DNA from: Microbacterium sp. TNHR37B
GTDB taxonomy: Bacteria > Actinomycetota > Actinomycetes > Actinomycetales > Microbacteriaceae
DNA: 64,000 bases
NCBI RefSeq assembly: GCF_001620065.1
Contig: NZ_LQGV01000003.1
Location: 806,001 to 870,000 of the forward strand
Direction: 5' to 3'
Below the pieces are notes generated by a model that made no database searches, was not told the DNA's origin, and was given only the letters and a program-made list of their open reading frames with translations. Every line of letters begins with the position of its first letter. The stretch's first letter is position 1. The position numbers were made by a program, and so were the translations under genes. Below are positions 40,884 through 49,629 of the stretch, piece after piece.

Positions 40884-41798
40884 ATGACCCTCGTCGTGTC
40901 CGTCCCCACCGAATCGCTCGCGTCCGATCTCCGCCCCCTCCCCGAGGGCGTCGAGGTGATCGTCTGGACGATGGCGGAGGCTGCTCCGCGACCGCGGATC
41001 GACATCGTCGTGCCGCCGTACATGGACCAGTCCGATGCCTTCGCCCGGCTCGCCGAGGTGGAGGTCGGTCTCGTCCAGGGCCAGTCGATCGGGTACGAGG
41101 GAGTGGCGGACCGGCTTCCCGCGGGCATGCGGTTCGCCAACGCCGCCACCGTGCACGAGACCTCCACCGCAGAACTCGCCGTGGCGCTGACCCTGGCGGT
41201 GCAGCGGCAGCTCGACCTCTTCGCGATCAATGGTCGTGACGGCGTGTGGACCCCCATGTTCGCCGACAGCCTCGCCGACCGGCGGGTGCTCCTCCTCGGC
41301 TACGGCGGCGTGGGCAAGGCGGTGGCCGCGCGGCTCGCCCCCTTCGAGGTGGAGCTCGTGCCGGTCGCCTCGACGGCGCGGGACGAGGACGGTGTGCACG
41401 TCCACGGGATCGACGAACTGGCGGACCTCCTTCCCGGCGTCGACATCGTGGTGCTGAGCCTTCCCGGCGGCGAGCGCACGCGGCACATCCTCGGCGAGGC
41501 CGAGCTCGCCGCCCTTCCCGACGGCGCCCTGGTGGTCAACGTCGGCCGCGGGTCGCTGATCGATCCCGACGCCCTCGTCCGTCACACCTCGGCCGGACGG
41601 ATCCGCGCGGCGCTGGATGTGACCGAACCCGAGCCGCTGCCGTCGGACCACCCGCTCTGGAACACGCCCGGCGTCCTCATCTCCCCGCACGTGGGAGGCG
41701 CCTCGAGCGCGATGAGACCGCGCATCGCGGCGCTCCTCCGGCGACAGATCACCCACGTCCTGGCCGGCGAGCAGCCCGAGAACGTCGTCCTCGGCTGA
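40884..41798 (+). CDS. D-isomer-specific 2-hydroxyacid dehydrogenase
   Basis: A 304-residue NAD(P)-dependent dehydrogenase. The nucleotide site is LLLGYGGVGKAVAARL (GxGxxG, about residue 138). The catalytic triad is visible: Arg in NVGRGSLID, Glu in ALDVTEPEPLP and His in ISPHVGGAS. Substrate unknown (glyoxylate, phosphoglycerate-like or other 2-oxoacids). The length is shorter than SerA (no ACT domain). The ATG is seven bases after TAGCGT (40871-40876), probably leaderless. The hairpin repeat copy C follows. Confidence 0.93.
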   Translation: MTLVVSVPTESLASDLRPLPEGVEVIVWTMAEAAPRPRIDIVVPPYMDQSDAFARLAEVEVGLVQGQSIGYEGVADRLPAGMRFANAATVHETSTAELAVALTLAVQRQLDLFAINGRDGVWTPMFADSLADRRVLLLGYGGVGKAVAARLAPFEVELVPVASTARDEDGVHVHGIDELADLLPGVDIVVLSLPGGERTRHILGEAELAALPDGALVVNVGRGSLIDPDALVRHTSAGRIRAALDVTEPEPLPSDHPLWNTPGVLISPHVGGASSAMRPRIAALLRRQITHVLAGEQPENVVLG

Positions 41799-41817
41799 CG
41801 CCTCCCCGCTATCCTCC

Positions 41818-41899
41818 GTCGAGAGCACATGCTGTCAGCGAGCGCACACCCTACTGACGCAGATAAGGTGTCCGCTCGCTGAGAACATGTGCTCTCGGT
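41818..41899. repeat. Dispersed hairpin repeat, copy C
   Basis: The left arm GTCGAGAGCACATGCT (41818-41833) pairs with AACATGTGCTCTCGGT (41884-41899) with two G-U wobbles and one mismatch. The inner stem CGAGCGCACACC/GGTGTCCGCTCG (41839-41850 with 41867-41878) has one mismatch, and the loop has TGACG. Total length is 82 bases, as in copy B. It lies between convergent genes. Confidence 0.82.
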
Positions 41900-41919
41900 G
41901 AAAGGGTGGGGAAGCGGGA

Positions 41920-43419
41920 CTAGAGGCGGTCGGCGATCGTGGCGGCGACGGTCAGCCAGGCGTCGCGCGTGTCGGGCGACAGGGCGTCGAAGTCGATGGG
42001 ACCACCGTCGACGAGGGCAGGGTCGAACGGCACGTGCACGACCGCCGACGTCACCTGCTCGAAGTGACGCTCCAGTCGTTCCGACAGCCGCTTGTCCGGC
42101 CGGGCCGACGGCGCGGCGAGGATCGTGACGGCCTGGTCGATCTTGTGGTCGAAGCCCTTCTCGCGCAGACCGTCGAGGAGCCACGCGGCACTGGCGGCGG
42201 TGTCCTCGCGGACGGTGGAGACGATCACCAGCTGGTCGGCCGCGGCGACAGCGGCGACCCAGTTGGAGGCGCGCATGTTGTTGCCGGTGTCGACGATCAG
42301 CAGGCGGTAGTAGCGCGAGAGCACGCCGTGCAGACGGTCGAACGCGGCCGCGTCGATCGTGGAGGAGGCCGCGGCGTCTTCATCGGACGCGAGCACGTCG
42401 AAGCGCGCGTCGACCTGGGTGCGCACGTAGGTGTCGAGCGAGGCGAGGCTCGCCTGCGTCGGCTGCGTGAACTGGTCGAGATGGGCGAGGAGGTCGACGG
42501 CGGTGCGGTGGTGCGGCGCGTTCTGCGCGCGCCATCCCAGCGTTCCGCGGGTCTCGTTGTTGTCCCACGCCAGCGTCGCTCCGCCTCGCTGGGTGCCGAA
42601 CGTCGCGGCGAGCAGGAGGGTGCTGGTCGTCTTGTGCGCGCCGCCCTTGGGGTTCAGCACCACGATCGTCCGGGGAGCGTCCAGTCGCCGCTGCACCTTG
42701 CGCTCGCGCTCGATGCGTGACCGCTCGCTCTTGCCGGGACGCGGGGAGATCGCGCCTCCCGTCGCCCGACGGACGGCGCCCTGCCAGCCCTCGGTGGCGC
42801 GCGGGCGGGCCCGGTCGGCGCGGGAGTTGAGGAGATCGTCGACCGTCGGGGTGGAGCGCACGGTGCCCTCGCGGCGCTGCACGTCGCTGCGGAGTGGACC
42901 GGCCGCGGCAGACGAGGCCGCAGCGGGCGACGGGGCGGCCAGAGGAGACGGGGCGGCCAGGGGTTCGACAGCGGGCTCCGCCGCGACGACCGCAGAGGCG
43001 GCCACCGGCGCGGACGCGGGCTCCTCGCCTGCCGCCGATCGAGCGGGCGTCTCGGTCGCGGCGTCCGCGATGACGGACGCCGGCAACGGCGGCACCCCGT
43101 CGATGATCTCGGGAGCAGCCGTGTCCGCCGCGACTGCGCCGGACGGATCCTCGTCACCCTCCGTCGCGGCCAGCGCCTTCGCCTCGAAGAACGTGCCGTC
43201 GGGGTGGACGATCATCGGCCAGCGCGCACCGGCTTCGACCACCGTCGCCGTGACCGGCTCCCCCGCAGACGCGGCCATCTGGCGGATGGCCTCGACCACC
43301 CGCGCGCGCATCCCCTCGGCCGTCGAGGCGAACACCTCGTCGATCTCGCCGCCGACGTGGATCTCAGCGCCGGTGCTCGAGGTGATGCGCACGGTCGGTT
43401 CGTAGGTCACAGTTCCCAC
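41920..43419 (-). CDS. ParA/MinD-like ATPase with long low-complexity N-terminus
   Basis: A 499-residue protein. Residues 1-85 form a small domain (VTYEPTVRITSSTGAEIHVGGEIDEVF ... VHPDGTFFEAKAL). About 85-250 is Ala/Pro/Glu-rich and disordered. The C-terminal half is a deviant-Walker ATPase: VVLNPKGGAHKTTSTLLLAA (residues 253-272, signature Lys258 and Lys263), switch II LLIVDTGNNMRASNW and a VHVPFDPALVDGG end. The architecture resembles EspI-like ATPases of ESX loci and other orphan actinobacterial ParA proteins. No parB or ESX gene is nearby. The GTG start has AAAGGA upstream. Confidence 0.82.
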   Translation of the reverse strand: MGTVTYEPTVRITSSTGAEIHVGGEIDEVFASTAEGMRARVVEAIRQMAASAGEPVTATVVEAGARWPMIVHPDGTFFEAKALAATEGDEDPSGAVAADTAAPEIIDGVPPLPASVIADAATETPARSAAGEEPASAPVAASAVVAAEPAVEPLAAPSPLAAPSPAAASSAAAGPLRSDVQRREGTVRSTPTVDDLLNSRADRARPRATEGWQGAVRRATGGAISPRPGKSERSRIERERKVQRRLDAPRTIVVLNPKGGAHKTTSTLLLAATFGTQRGGATLAWDNNETRGTLGWRAQNAPHHRTAVDLLAHLDQFTQPTQASLASLDTYVRTQVDARFDVLASDEDAAASSTIDAAAFDRLHGVLSRYYRLLIVDTGNNMRASNWVAAVAAADQLVIVSTVREDTAASAAWLLDGLREKGFDHKIDQAVTILAAPSARPDKRLSERLERHFEQVTSAVVHVPFDPALVDGGPIDFDALSPDTRDAWLTVAATIADRL

Positions 43420-43567
43420 AGGAGTCCTTTCTGGACAGGCCTCCCAAGTATCCCACCCCGCTCAGATCGTCACACGGGCGAAACAGAATCGGCCGTCGCC
43501 GTACACACGGCACCGCGATCATGGTCGGCACCTGCACTCTCCCGCCTCTCACATCCGAAGGACTTCG

Positions 43568-44683
43568 ATGGCGATCCACCGCACCGGGCGCGCCCGCACC
43601 CGCGCCCTGACCACGGCCGCCCTGGCCGTGGTCTCCGCTCTGGCACTGTCGGCCTGCGCCGGCGGCAGCACGCCCGCGCCGTCCGGGGGGTCCGGCGCCG
43701 CCGCCGACCACGGCGAGATCAGCGTCCAGTACTCCTGGATCAAGAACGAGGAGTTCGCCGGCGAGTTCTACGCGTACGAGAACGGCTACTACGACGACGC
43801 GGGGTTCTCCGACGTCGTCGGCATCTCCGGGCCTGACACGGGCGTCGCGAAGCTGCTGTCGGGCACCGTCCAGGTGGCGCTCTCGGATGCCGCCTCGATC
43901 GGAGCGGCTATCGCCGAGCAGGACGCGCCGCTCAAGATCATCGGGGCGACCTTCCAGAAGAACCCCTTCACGATCCTCTCGCTCGCAGACGGCGGCAACA
44001 TCACGACGCCGCAGGACCTCGTGGGCAAGAAGATCGGCGTGCAGGACTCGAACGCCTCGGTGTTCGCTGCGCTCCTGAACGCGAACGGGATCGACCCCGC
44101 CGACGTGACGGTCGTCCCCGTCGAGTTCGACCCGACCCCGCTCATGAACGGAGACGTCGACGGATTCATGGCCTACCTCACCAACGAGGCGCTCACCGTC
44201 GAACTCGCCGGCTACGACATCACCAACCTCGCCTACGCCGACAACGGCGTGCCGTACGTGGCCGAGACCTTCTCGGTGACCGACCAGTACCTCGCCGAGA
44301 ACAAGGAGCTGCTGAAGGCCTTCCTCACCGCCGAGATCAAGGGCTGGACCGACGTGTTCCAGAACTCCACCGACGACTCGGTCGCCCTCATCACGAAGTA
44401 CTACAACCAAGCGGCGGAGGACTCGGCCGATGGCCTGGAGGCGGTCTTCGGCGCCCTCGACCCGACCAAGACGGCCAAGGGCCTGGAGGCCGAGAAGCTC
44501 CTCATCTCCACGCCCGAGACGGAGGCGAACGGGCTCTTCACGATCTCCGACGAGCTCAAGCAGCAGACGGTCGCGTCGCTGAAGGCCGCCGGGTGGGACG
44601 TGAGTGTCGACGACCTGTTCGACACGACGATCATCGACGAGATCTACGCCGAGAACGCCGACCTCAAGAACTACCTGCCCTGA
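43568..44683 (+). CDS. NitT/TauT-type ABC substrate-binding lipoprotein
   Basis: A 371-residue lipoprotein (lipobox LSAC, Cys30) of the NMT1/SsuA-like class: [65 protein letters not shown], then [54 protein letters not shown]. Relatives bind sulfonates, nitrate or the thiamine precursor HMP; the two-permease operon does not settle which. An AAGGA Shine-Dalgarno lies six bases from the ATG. Confidence 0.9.
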   Translation: MAIHRTGRARTRALTTAALAVVSALALSACAGGSTPAPSGGSGAAADHGEISVQYSWIKNEEFAGEFYAYENGYYDDAGFSDVVGISGPDTGVAKLLSGTVQVALSDAASIGAAIAEQDAPLKIIGATFQKNPFTILSLADGGNITTPQDLVGKKIGVQDSNASVFAALLNANGIDPADVTVVPVEFDPTPLMNGDVDGFMAYLTNEALTVELAGYDITNLAYADNGVPYVAETFSVTDQYLAENKELLKAFLTAEIKGWTDVFQNSTDDSVALITKYYNQAAEDSADGLEAVFGALDPTKTAKGLEAEKLLISTPETEANGLFTISDELKQQTVASLKAAGWDVSVDDLFDTTIIDEIYAENADLKNYLP

Positions 44684-44687
44684 TCCC

Positions 44688-45521
44688 ATGACGCAGAGCT
44701 CCACCACCTCCGATGCCGGCGCCGCGCCCTCACCGGGCGGCACCGGCATCCGGATCGACGGCCTCACCAAGACGTTCTCCGGCACGCGCGGGCGGACGGT
44801 GACCGCCCTGCAGGACACCGAGCTGCACACCGACCAGGGTTCCTTCCTCGCACTCCTCGGCCCGTCGGGCTGCGGGAAGTCGACGATCCTCCGCATTCTC
44901 GCCGACCTGGAGACCGCCACGGCGGGCACCGTTCGCGTCGACGGGAAGACGCCCCACGAGCTGCGCGCCTCGGGTGAGCTCGGGATCGCCTTCCAGGATC
45001 ACGCGCTGCTGCCCTGGCGGAGCGTCCGCAGCAACATCCGGCTGCCGTTCGAGGTCGCCGGCCGCCGCGTCGACGACGCCTACATCGACGAGCTGATCGC
45101 CCTGGTCGGCCTCCAGGGTTTCGAGAAGTCGCGGCCCGCGCAACTGTCGGGCGGGATGCGCCAGCGCGTGTCGATCGCTCGCGCCCTGGCCCTCAAACCC
45201 TCGGTGCTCCTGCTCGACGAGCCGTTCGGAGCGCTCGACGACATGACGCGACAGAACCTCAACCTCGAGCTCCTGCGCATCTGGAGCGAGAAGCCCGCGA
45301 CCACGCTGCTGGTCACCCACGGCATCTCCGAGGCGATCTTCCTCTCCGACCGTGTGGCGGTGATGTCCCCGCGGCCCGGGCGGGTCAAGGAGATCATCGA
45401 CGTCGACCTCCCTCGTCCCCGGACGCCGGAGATGCAGCGCACTCCCGAGTTCCATGCACTGGTCGACCGCGCCTCCGAACTGCTCTTCGGCGCCGACGGC
45501 CGCGCCGCCGCCGAGTCATGA
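44688..45521 (+). CDS. NitT/TauT-type ABC ATPase
   Basis: A 277-residue ATPase of the SsuB/TauB/NrtD group: Walker [10 protein letters not shown] (about residue 60), Q-loop [22 protein letters not shown], signature [15 protein letters not shown], Walker [24 protein letters not shown] and switch [22 protein letters not shown] and the EAIFLSDRV stretch are family hallmarks. It begins four bases after the binding-protein stop. Confidence 0.93.
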   Translation: MTQSSTTSDAGAAPSPGGTGIRIDGLTKTFSGTRGRTVTALQDTELHTDQGSFLALLGPSGCGKSTILRILADLETATAGTVRVDGKTPHELRASGELGIAFQDHALLPWRSVRSNIRLPFEVAGRRVDDAYIDELIALVGLQGFEKSRPAQLSGGMRQRVSIARALALKPSVLLLDEPFGALDDMTRQNLNLELLRIWSEKPATTLLVTHGISEAIFLSDRVAVMSPRPGRVKEIIDVDLPRPRTPEMQRTPEFHALVDRASELLFGADGRAAAES

Positions 45522-45540
45522 CCACGCGGAGGGAACCGTC

Positions 45541-46365
45541 GTGAGGGCGCGTCGACGCATGCCCGGCTGGCTGGCCGCGCTCATCGGGACGGTCGCGCTG
45601 ATCGCCGCGTGGTGGGTGTTCTCGGCGACCGTCTTCATCCCCGCCGAGGGCACCGACTACACCCCGGTGCCCTCCCCCTGGGTGGTGCTGACCACACTCG
45701 TCTCCGACGGTCCGGCGGCGTACTGGTCCGTGTTCTCGGTCACCGTGCGCGAAGCGGCGGTCGGATACGCGTGGGGAAACGCCATCGCGCTGCTCCTGGC
45801 CGCCACCGTGCTGCTGCTCCCCCGTCTGGAGCCGATCGTGATGCAGATCGCCGTGGTGAGCTACTGCCTCCCCGTCGTGGCGGTCGGCGGCATCGCCATC
45901 GTGACGCTGGGAGGGGCCAAGCAGCCCGGTGATGCGAGCGCGACCGCGATCTTCCTCGCCGCCCTCGCGGTGTTCTTCACGACCGTGGTGGGGGCAGTCC
46001 TCGGGTTCACGACGTCCGACCGCGCCTCCCTCGACGTCGTCCGCGTCTACGGCGGATCACGGTGGACGCAGCTGAGGAAGGTGCGGCTCGTCGCCGCGCT
46101 CCCCTCCATCCTCAACGCCCTGCAGATCGCCGTGCCCAGCGCCTTCCTCGGTGCGGTGCTCGGCGAGTACATGGGGGCGATCGATCGTGGCGTGGGCATC
46201 ACGCTCATCCGCTTGCAGGGGAACCTCGACTCCGCGCGGGTGTGGGTGGTGTTCCTCCTGTGCGCCCTCATCGCGCTGGCCGGCTACGCGGTGGTCGGAT
46301 TGCTGGCGCGCCTGGTGACACCGTGGGTGTCGGGGCGCGCCACGACGGCGGGGGGACGGCGATGA
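45541..46365 (+). CDS. NitT/TauT-type ABC permease 1
   Basis: A 274-residue permease with six helices and the EAA loop DVVRVYGGSRWTQLRKVRLVAALPSILNALQIAVPSAFLGAV. The GTG start at 45541 has a GGAGGG Shine-Dalgarno, and upstream in-frame codons lie inside the ATPase gene. It is 20 bases from the ATPase stop and overlaps the next permease by four bases. An odd insert, GGAKQPGDASATA, lies between helices. Confidence 0.9.
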   Translation: MRARRRMPGWLAALIGTVALIAAWWVFSATVFIPAEGTDYTPVPSPWVVLTTLVSDGPAAYWSVFSVTVREAAVGYAWGNAIALLLAATVLLLPRLEPIVMQIAVVSYCLPVVAVGGIAIVTLGGAKQPGDASATAIFLAALAVFFTTVVGAVLGFTTSDRASLDVVRVYGGSRWTQLRKVRLVAALPSILNALQIAVPSAFLGAVLGEYMGAIDRGVGITLIRLQGNLDSARVWVVFLLCALIALAGYAVVGLLARLVTPWVSGRATTAGGRR

Positions 46366-47177
46366 ACCGCGGTCGGTGGCGACCGGTGGCTCGCGCCGCC
46401 GGGAACGCCCTGGCCACCCTCGCGATCGTCCTCCTGTTCTGGCAGGCGGTCGTGAGCCTCACGGGGATCTCCCCGTATGTCGCCAAGGGGCCGGCGGACG
46501 TGTGGGCGTTCCTCTTCACCGACGGCGACGATCCCGGAAGCGCCGCGGCGAACCGGGAGGCGATCGCTCCGCTCCTCTCGCAGACCCTGCAAGACGCGGC
46601 GCTCGGCTTCGTGGTCGGCATCGTCGCCGCGATCGTCCTCGCGATCCTCTTCTCCCTGTCCCGCGGGATCGAGGCGGGCGTCATGCCGCTGGCACTGCTG
46701 CTGCGCAGCGTGCCGCTGGTGGCTCTCGCCCCCGTCATCATCCTCATCACCGGTCGCGGCACCCCGGCGTCGGTCGCCGTCATCGGCAGCATCGTCGTGC
46801 TGTTCCCCGCGCTCGCCTCGGTCCTGTTCGGGCTCAGCCGGGCGCACCCGGAGAGTCTCGACCTCGTGCACGTCTACGGCGGGTCGCGGCTCACCGCACT
46901 GCGCAAGGTGAACGTGCCGGGAGCCCTGCCGTCGCTGTTCGCGGCCGCGCGCGTCTCGGTGCCGGGGGCCGTCACCGGGGCGCTCCTGGCGGAATGGCTC
47001 TCGACCGGGCAGGGGATCGGCGGGATGATCCAGAAGTTCAACGCGTCCGCGCGCTTCGAAGAGCTCTGGGCGTCGGTGGCGATCATCACCCTCGTCACCC
47101 TGGTGCTCTACAACCTCGTTCAGATCGTGGAGACCGCCGTGCTCACCCGCATGGGGATGACCGGCACGCTGACCTGA
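46362..47177 (+). CDS. NitT/TauT-type ABC permease 2
   Basis: A 271-residue permease, paralogous to its neighbour, with EAA loop DLVHVYGGSRLTALRKVNVPGALPSLFAAARVSVPGAVTGALLAEW. Together the two probably make a heterodimeric channel, whereas most SsuABC/TauABC systems use one permease gene twice. The ATG overlaps the upstream stop (ATGA). It ends 24 bases from convergent apt. Confidence 0.9.
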   Translation: MNRGRWRPVARAAGNALATLAIVLLFWQAVVSLTGISPYVAKGPADVWAFLFTDGDDPGSAAANREAIAPLLSQTLQDAALGFVVGIVAAIVLAILFSLSRGIEAGVMPLALLLRSVPLVALAPVIILITGRGTPASVAVIGSIVVLFPALASVLFGLSRAHPESLDLVHVYGGSRLTALRKVNVPGALPSLFAAARVSVPGAVTGALLAEWLSTGQGIGGMIQKFNASARFEELWASVAIITLVTLVLYNLVQIVETAVLTRMGMTGTLT

Positions 47178-47201
47178 TCGGGAGGCGTTGCCGGCGGGCG
47201 G

Positions 47202-47720
47202 TCAGACCGTGAAGACAGTGTGCACCGGCCCGCAGACCTCCTGGCCACGGAGGTCGGCGAGCTCCATCAGCACCGCGGTACCCGCCACGACATAACCGAG
47301 CCGCTCCAGCAGTCTCTGGCCCGCCCGCAGTGTGCCGCCGGTGGCGAGGACGTCGTCGACCAGCAGCACGCGCGTGCCGGTAGGGAGGTCGGCGGCCATC
47401 TCGATCGTCGCCTGTCCGTACTCGAGGTCGTACGAGACGGCGGCGGCCGGTCGCGGCAGCTTTCCGGCCTTGCGGATCGGCACCATCCCGACCCCCGCCG
47501 CCACGGCGGCCGCGCCCGCGAGGAGGAAGCCCCGGGCCTCGACGCCGGCGATCACGTCGAACGCCCCCGCGAACGGAGCCACGAGCGCGTCGATCACGGT
47601 GCGCATCGCCGCACCGTCGGCCAACAGCGGCGAGATGTCGCGGAAGAGTATCCCCGGCTCGGGGAAATCGGGGATACGGGCGATCAGCGACTCGGCGTGG
47701 GCGAGGTCGGAGGAAGTCAC
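47202..47720 (-). CDS. apt: Adenine phosphoribosyltransferase
   Basis: A 172-residue APRT, which salvages adenine to AMP with PRPP. Signatures: IARIPDFPEPGILFRDISPLLADG, VIAGVEARGFLLAGAAA, MVPIRKAGKLPR and the PRPP loop VLLVDDVLATGGT. The length matches the family. The GTG start is six bases from a -10 TACGCT (47727-47732, minus strand), so leaderless. Unlike in many actinobacteria it is not next to relA or secDF. Confidence 0.95.
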   Translation of the reverse strand: MTSSDLAHAESLIARIPDFPEPGILFRDISPLLADGAAMRTVIDALVAPFAGAFDVIAGVEARGFLLAGAAAVAAGVGMVPIRKAGKLPRPAAAVSYDLEYGQATIEMAADLPTGTRVLLVDDVLATGGTLRAGQRLLERLGYVVAGTAVLMELADLRGQEVCGPVHTVFTV

Positions 47721-47775
47721 CGACCCAGCGTACGCGCCGCCGTAGACGGCAGGATCACCCGCCCTCCCCGTTCGC

Positions 47776-47849
47776 GACTCCGGAAGTCGGGTGGCATCCA
47801 GCGCGGTCCGCCGCTGATCCGGCGGACCGGGGCCCGAGATTCCGGAGTC
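47776..47849. repeat. Nested inverted repeat between apt and the GH13 gene
   Basis: Outer arms GACTCCGGAA (47776-47785) and TTCCGGAGTC (47840-47849) enclose an inner perfect hairpin GGTCCGCCG/CGGCGGACC (47805-47813, 47820-47828; six-base loop). It lies in a divergent gap, upstream of both promoters, so it is not a terminator of either flanking gene. Role unknown. Confidence 0.7.
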
Positions 47850-47892
47850 ATGAACGAGGAGAGCAGGACGCTCGGCCGCTGGCGCTCGGGAC

Positions 47893-47920
47893 TTGCGTGC
47901 GCAAGCGCTTGCCCTAGGAT
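47893..47920 (+). promoter_or_regulatory. GH13 promoter with LacI-type operator
   Basis: A -35-like TTGCGT (47893-47898) and -10 TAGGAT (47915-47920) flank a perfect 12-bp palindrome GCAAGCGCTTGC (47901-47912), a typical LacI/MalR-family half-site pair with central CG. Bound repressor would sit in the spacer. The LacI gene 3' of GH13 is the likely binder. Confidence 0.75.
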
Positions 47921-47927
47921 GGAGCGC

Positions 47928-49628
47928 ATGACTTCGACGACGACTTCCGTCCTCTCGTCCACCGCCGCCGAGAGCGACCGCCCCGGCTCGGAATGGTGGC
48001 GCACAGCCGTGATCTATCAGATCTACCCGCGCTCGTTCGCCGACGCCTCGGGCGACGGCATCGGCGATCTCCGCGGCATCACGTCCCGACTCGACGACCT
48101 CGTCTCACTCGGCGTCGACGCGGTGTGGCTGAGCCCGTTCTACCGCTCTCCGCAGCACGACGCGGGCTACGACGTCGCCGACTATCGCGACGTCGACCCG
48201 CTGTTCGGCACCCTCGCCGACTTCGACGAGATGCTGGCCCAGGCCCACGCCCGCGGCATCCGCGTGATCGTCGACCTCGTGCCCAACCACAGCTCCGACC
48301 AGCACGAGTGGTTCCAGGCGGCACTGGCGGCAGAGCCCGGCAGCCCCGAGCGCGCGCGCTACATGTTCCGCGACGGCAAGGGCGAGAACGGCGAACTGCC
48401 GCCCAACAACTGGGAGTCGGTTTTCGGTGGACCGGCGTGGACGCGAACCACCGACCCCGATGGCACCCCCGGCCAGTGGTACCTGCACCTGTTCGACGTT
48501 TCGCAGCCCGACTTCGACTGGTCCAACCCCGAAGTGCAGGAAGAGTTCCGGAGCATCCTCCGGTTCTGGCTCGACCGCGGCGTGGACGGTTTCCGCGTCG
48601 ACGTCGCGCACGGCCTCGTCAAGACCGACGGGCTTCCCGACCACCTCCCCTCCGTCGACGCCGACAGCATGGGCGGCGGCGAAGAGGACGTGCCCTACTG
48701 GGGTCAGGACGGCGTGCACGAGATCTACCGCGACTGGAACCGGGTGCTCGCGGAGTACGACGGCGACCGTGCGCTCTGCGCCGAGGCGTGGCTCCCCACC
48801 GTCGACAAGACCGCGCTGTGGGTGCGGCCCGACGAGATGCACCAGGCCTTCAACTTCCCGTACCTGATGACGGAGTGGAACGCCCCGGCCATCCGCACCG
48901 TCATCGCCGAGTCGCTGCGCGCCTTCCCGGCCGTGGGCGCTCCGGCGACGTGGGTGCTCTCCAACCACGACGTGGTCCGGCACGCCTCGCGCCTGGCCCT
49001 CACGGCGGAGAACCCGCAGGGCCACGGCATCGGCCCGGACTCGCCGGGACAGCCGATCCCCGAGGTGGGCCTGCGTCGTGCGCGCGCGGCCACGACGGTG
49101 ATGCTGGCCCTCCCGGGGTCCGCCTACCTCTATCAGGGCGAGGAGCTCGGGCTCCCCGAGGTCATCCAGTTGCCCGACGACGTCCGTCAGGACCCCACCT
49201 GGTTCCGCACCAACCGGGAGCGGTACGGCCGCGACGGCTGCCGCGTGCCGATCCCGTGGACCTCGGACGCGCCGGCCTACGGATTCAGCCCGAGCGGGGA
49301 GTCGTGGCTGCCGCAGCCGGCGGAGTGGGCGGACCTGGCGCGGTCCTCGCAGGAGGACGATCCGGAGTCGACACTGTGGCTCTACCGGACGCTGCTGGCC
49401 ACGCGCCGCGCGCACGGGCTCGGATCCGGACGGCTGGAATGGCTCGACGGGTACGGCGACGACGTGCTCGCCTTCCGCGTGCACGCCGACGACGGTGAGG
49501 TCACGGTGATCGCCAACGCCGGACAGGCCCCGGTCACCCTGCCCGCCGGCACGGTGCTCGTCGCGAGCGAACGATTCGAGGGCGGCGAGCTGCCGGTCGA
49601 CACCGCGGTCTGGCTGTCGACGCGCTGA
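47928..49628 (+). CDS. GH13 alpha-glucosidase / oligo-1,6-glucosidase
   Basis: A 566-residue cytosolic GH13 enzyme. The opening WWRTAVIYQIYPRSFADASGDGIGDLRGI is typical of alpha-glucosidases. Conserved regions: DLVPNHSS (I), GFRVDVAHG with nucleophile Asp225 (II), CAEAW with acid/base Glu286 (III), and SNHDVVRH with Asp348 (IV). Val in region II (GFRVDV) is usual for alpha-1,4-active rather than strictly 1,6-active members. The ATG is seven bases after TAGGAT, so leaderless. It is followed after one base by its LacI regulator. Confidence 0.94.
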   Translation: MTSTTTSVLSSTAAESDRPGSEWWRTAVIYQIYPRSFADASGDGIGDLRGITSRLDDLVSLGVDAVWLSPFYRSPQHDAGYDVADYRDVDPLFGTLADFDEMLAQAHARGIRVIVDLVPNHSSDQHEWFQAALAAEPGSPERARYMFRDGKGENGELPPNNWESVFGGPAWTRTTDPDGTPGQWYLHLFDVSQPDFDWSNPEVQEEFRSILRFWLDRGVDGFRVDVAHGLVKTDGLPDHLPSVDADSMGGGEEDVPYWGQDGVHEIYRDWNRVLAEYDGDRALCAEAWLPTVDKTALWVRPDEMHQAFNFPYLMTEWNAPAIRTVIAESLRAFPAVGAPATWVLSNHDVVRHASRLALTAENPQGHGIGPDSPGQPIPEVGLRRARAATTVMLALPGSAYLYQGEELGLPEVIQLPDDVRQDPTWFRTNRERYGRDGCRVPIPWTSDAPAYGFSPSGESWLPQPAEWADLARSSQEDDPESTLWLYRTLLATRRAHGLGSGRLEWLDGYGDDVLAFRVHADDGEVTVIANAGQAPVTLPAGTVLVASERFEGGELPVDTAVWLSTR

Positions 49629-49629
49629 C

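Noticed and set aside
43420..43567. TPP riboswitch before the NitT/TauT operon
   Set aside because: The conserved CUGAGA and ACCUG-type elements are not present in the gap, so a thiamine link is not supported by sequence.
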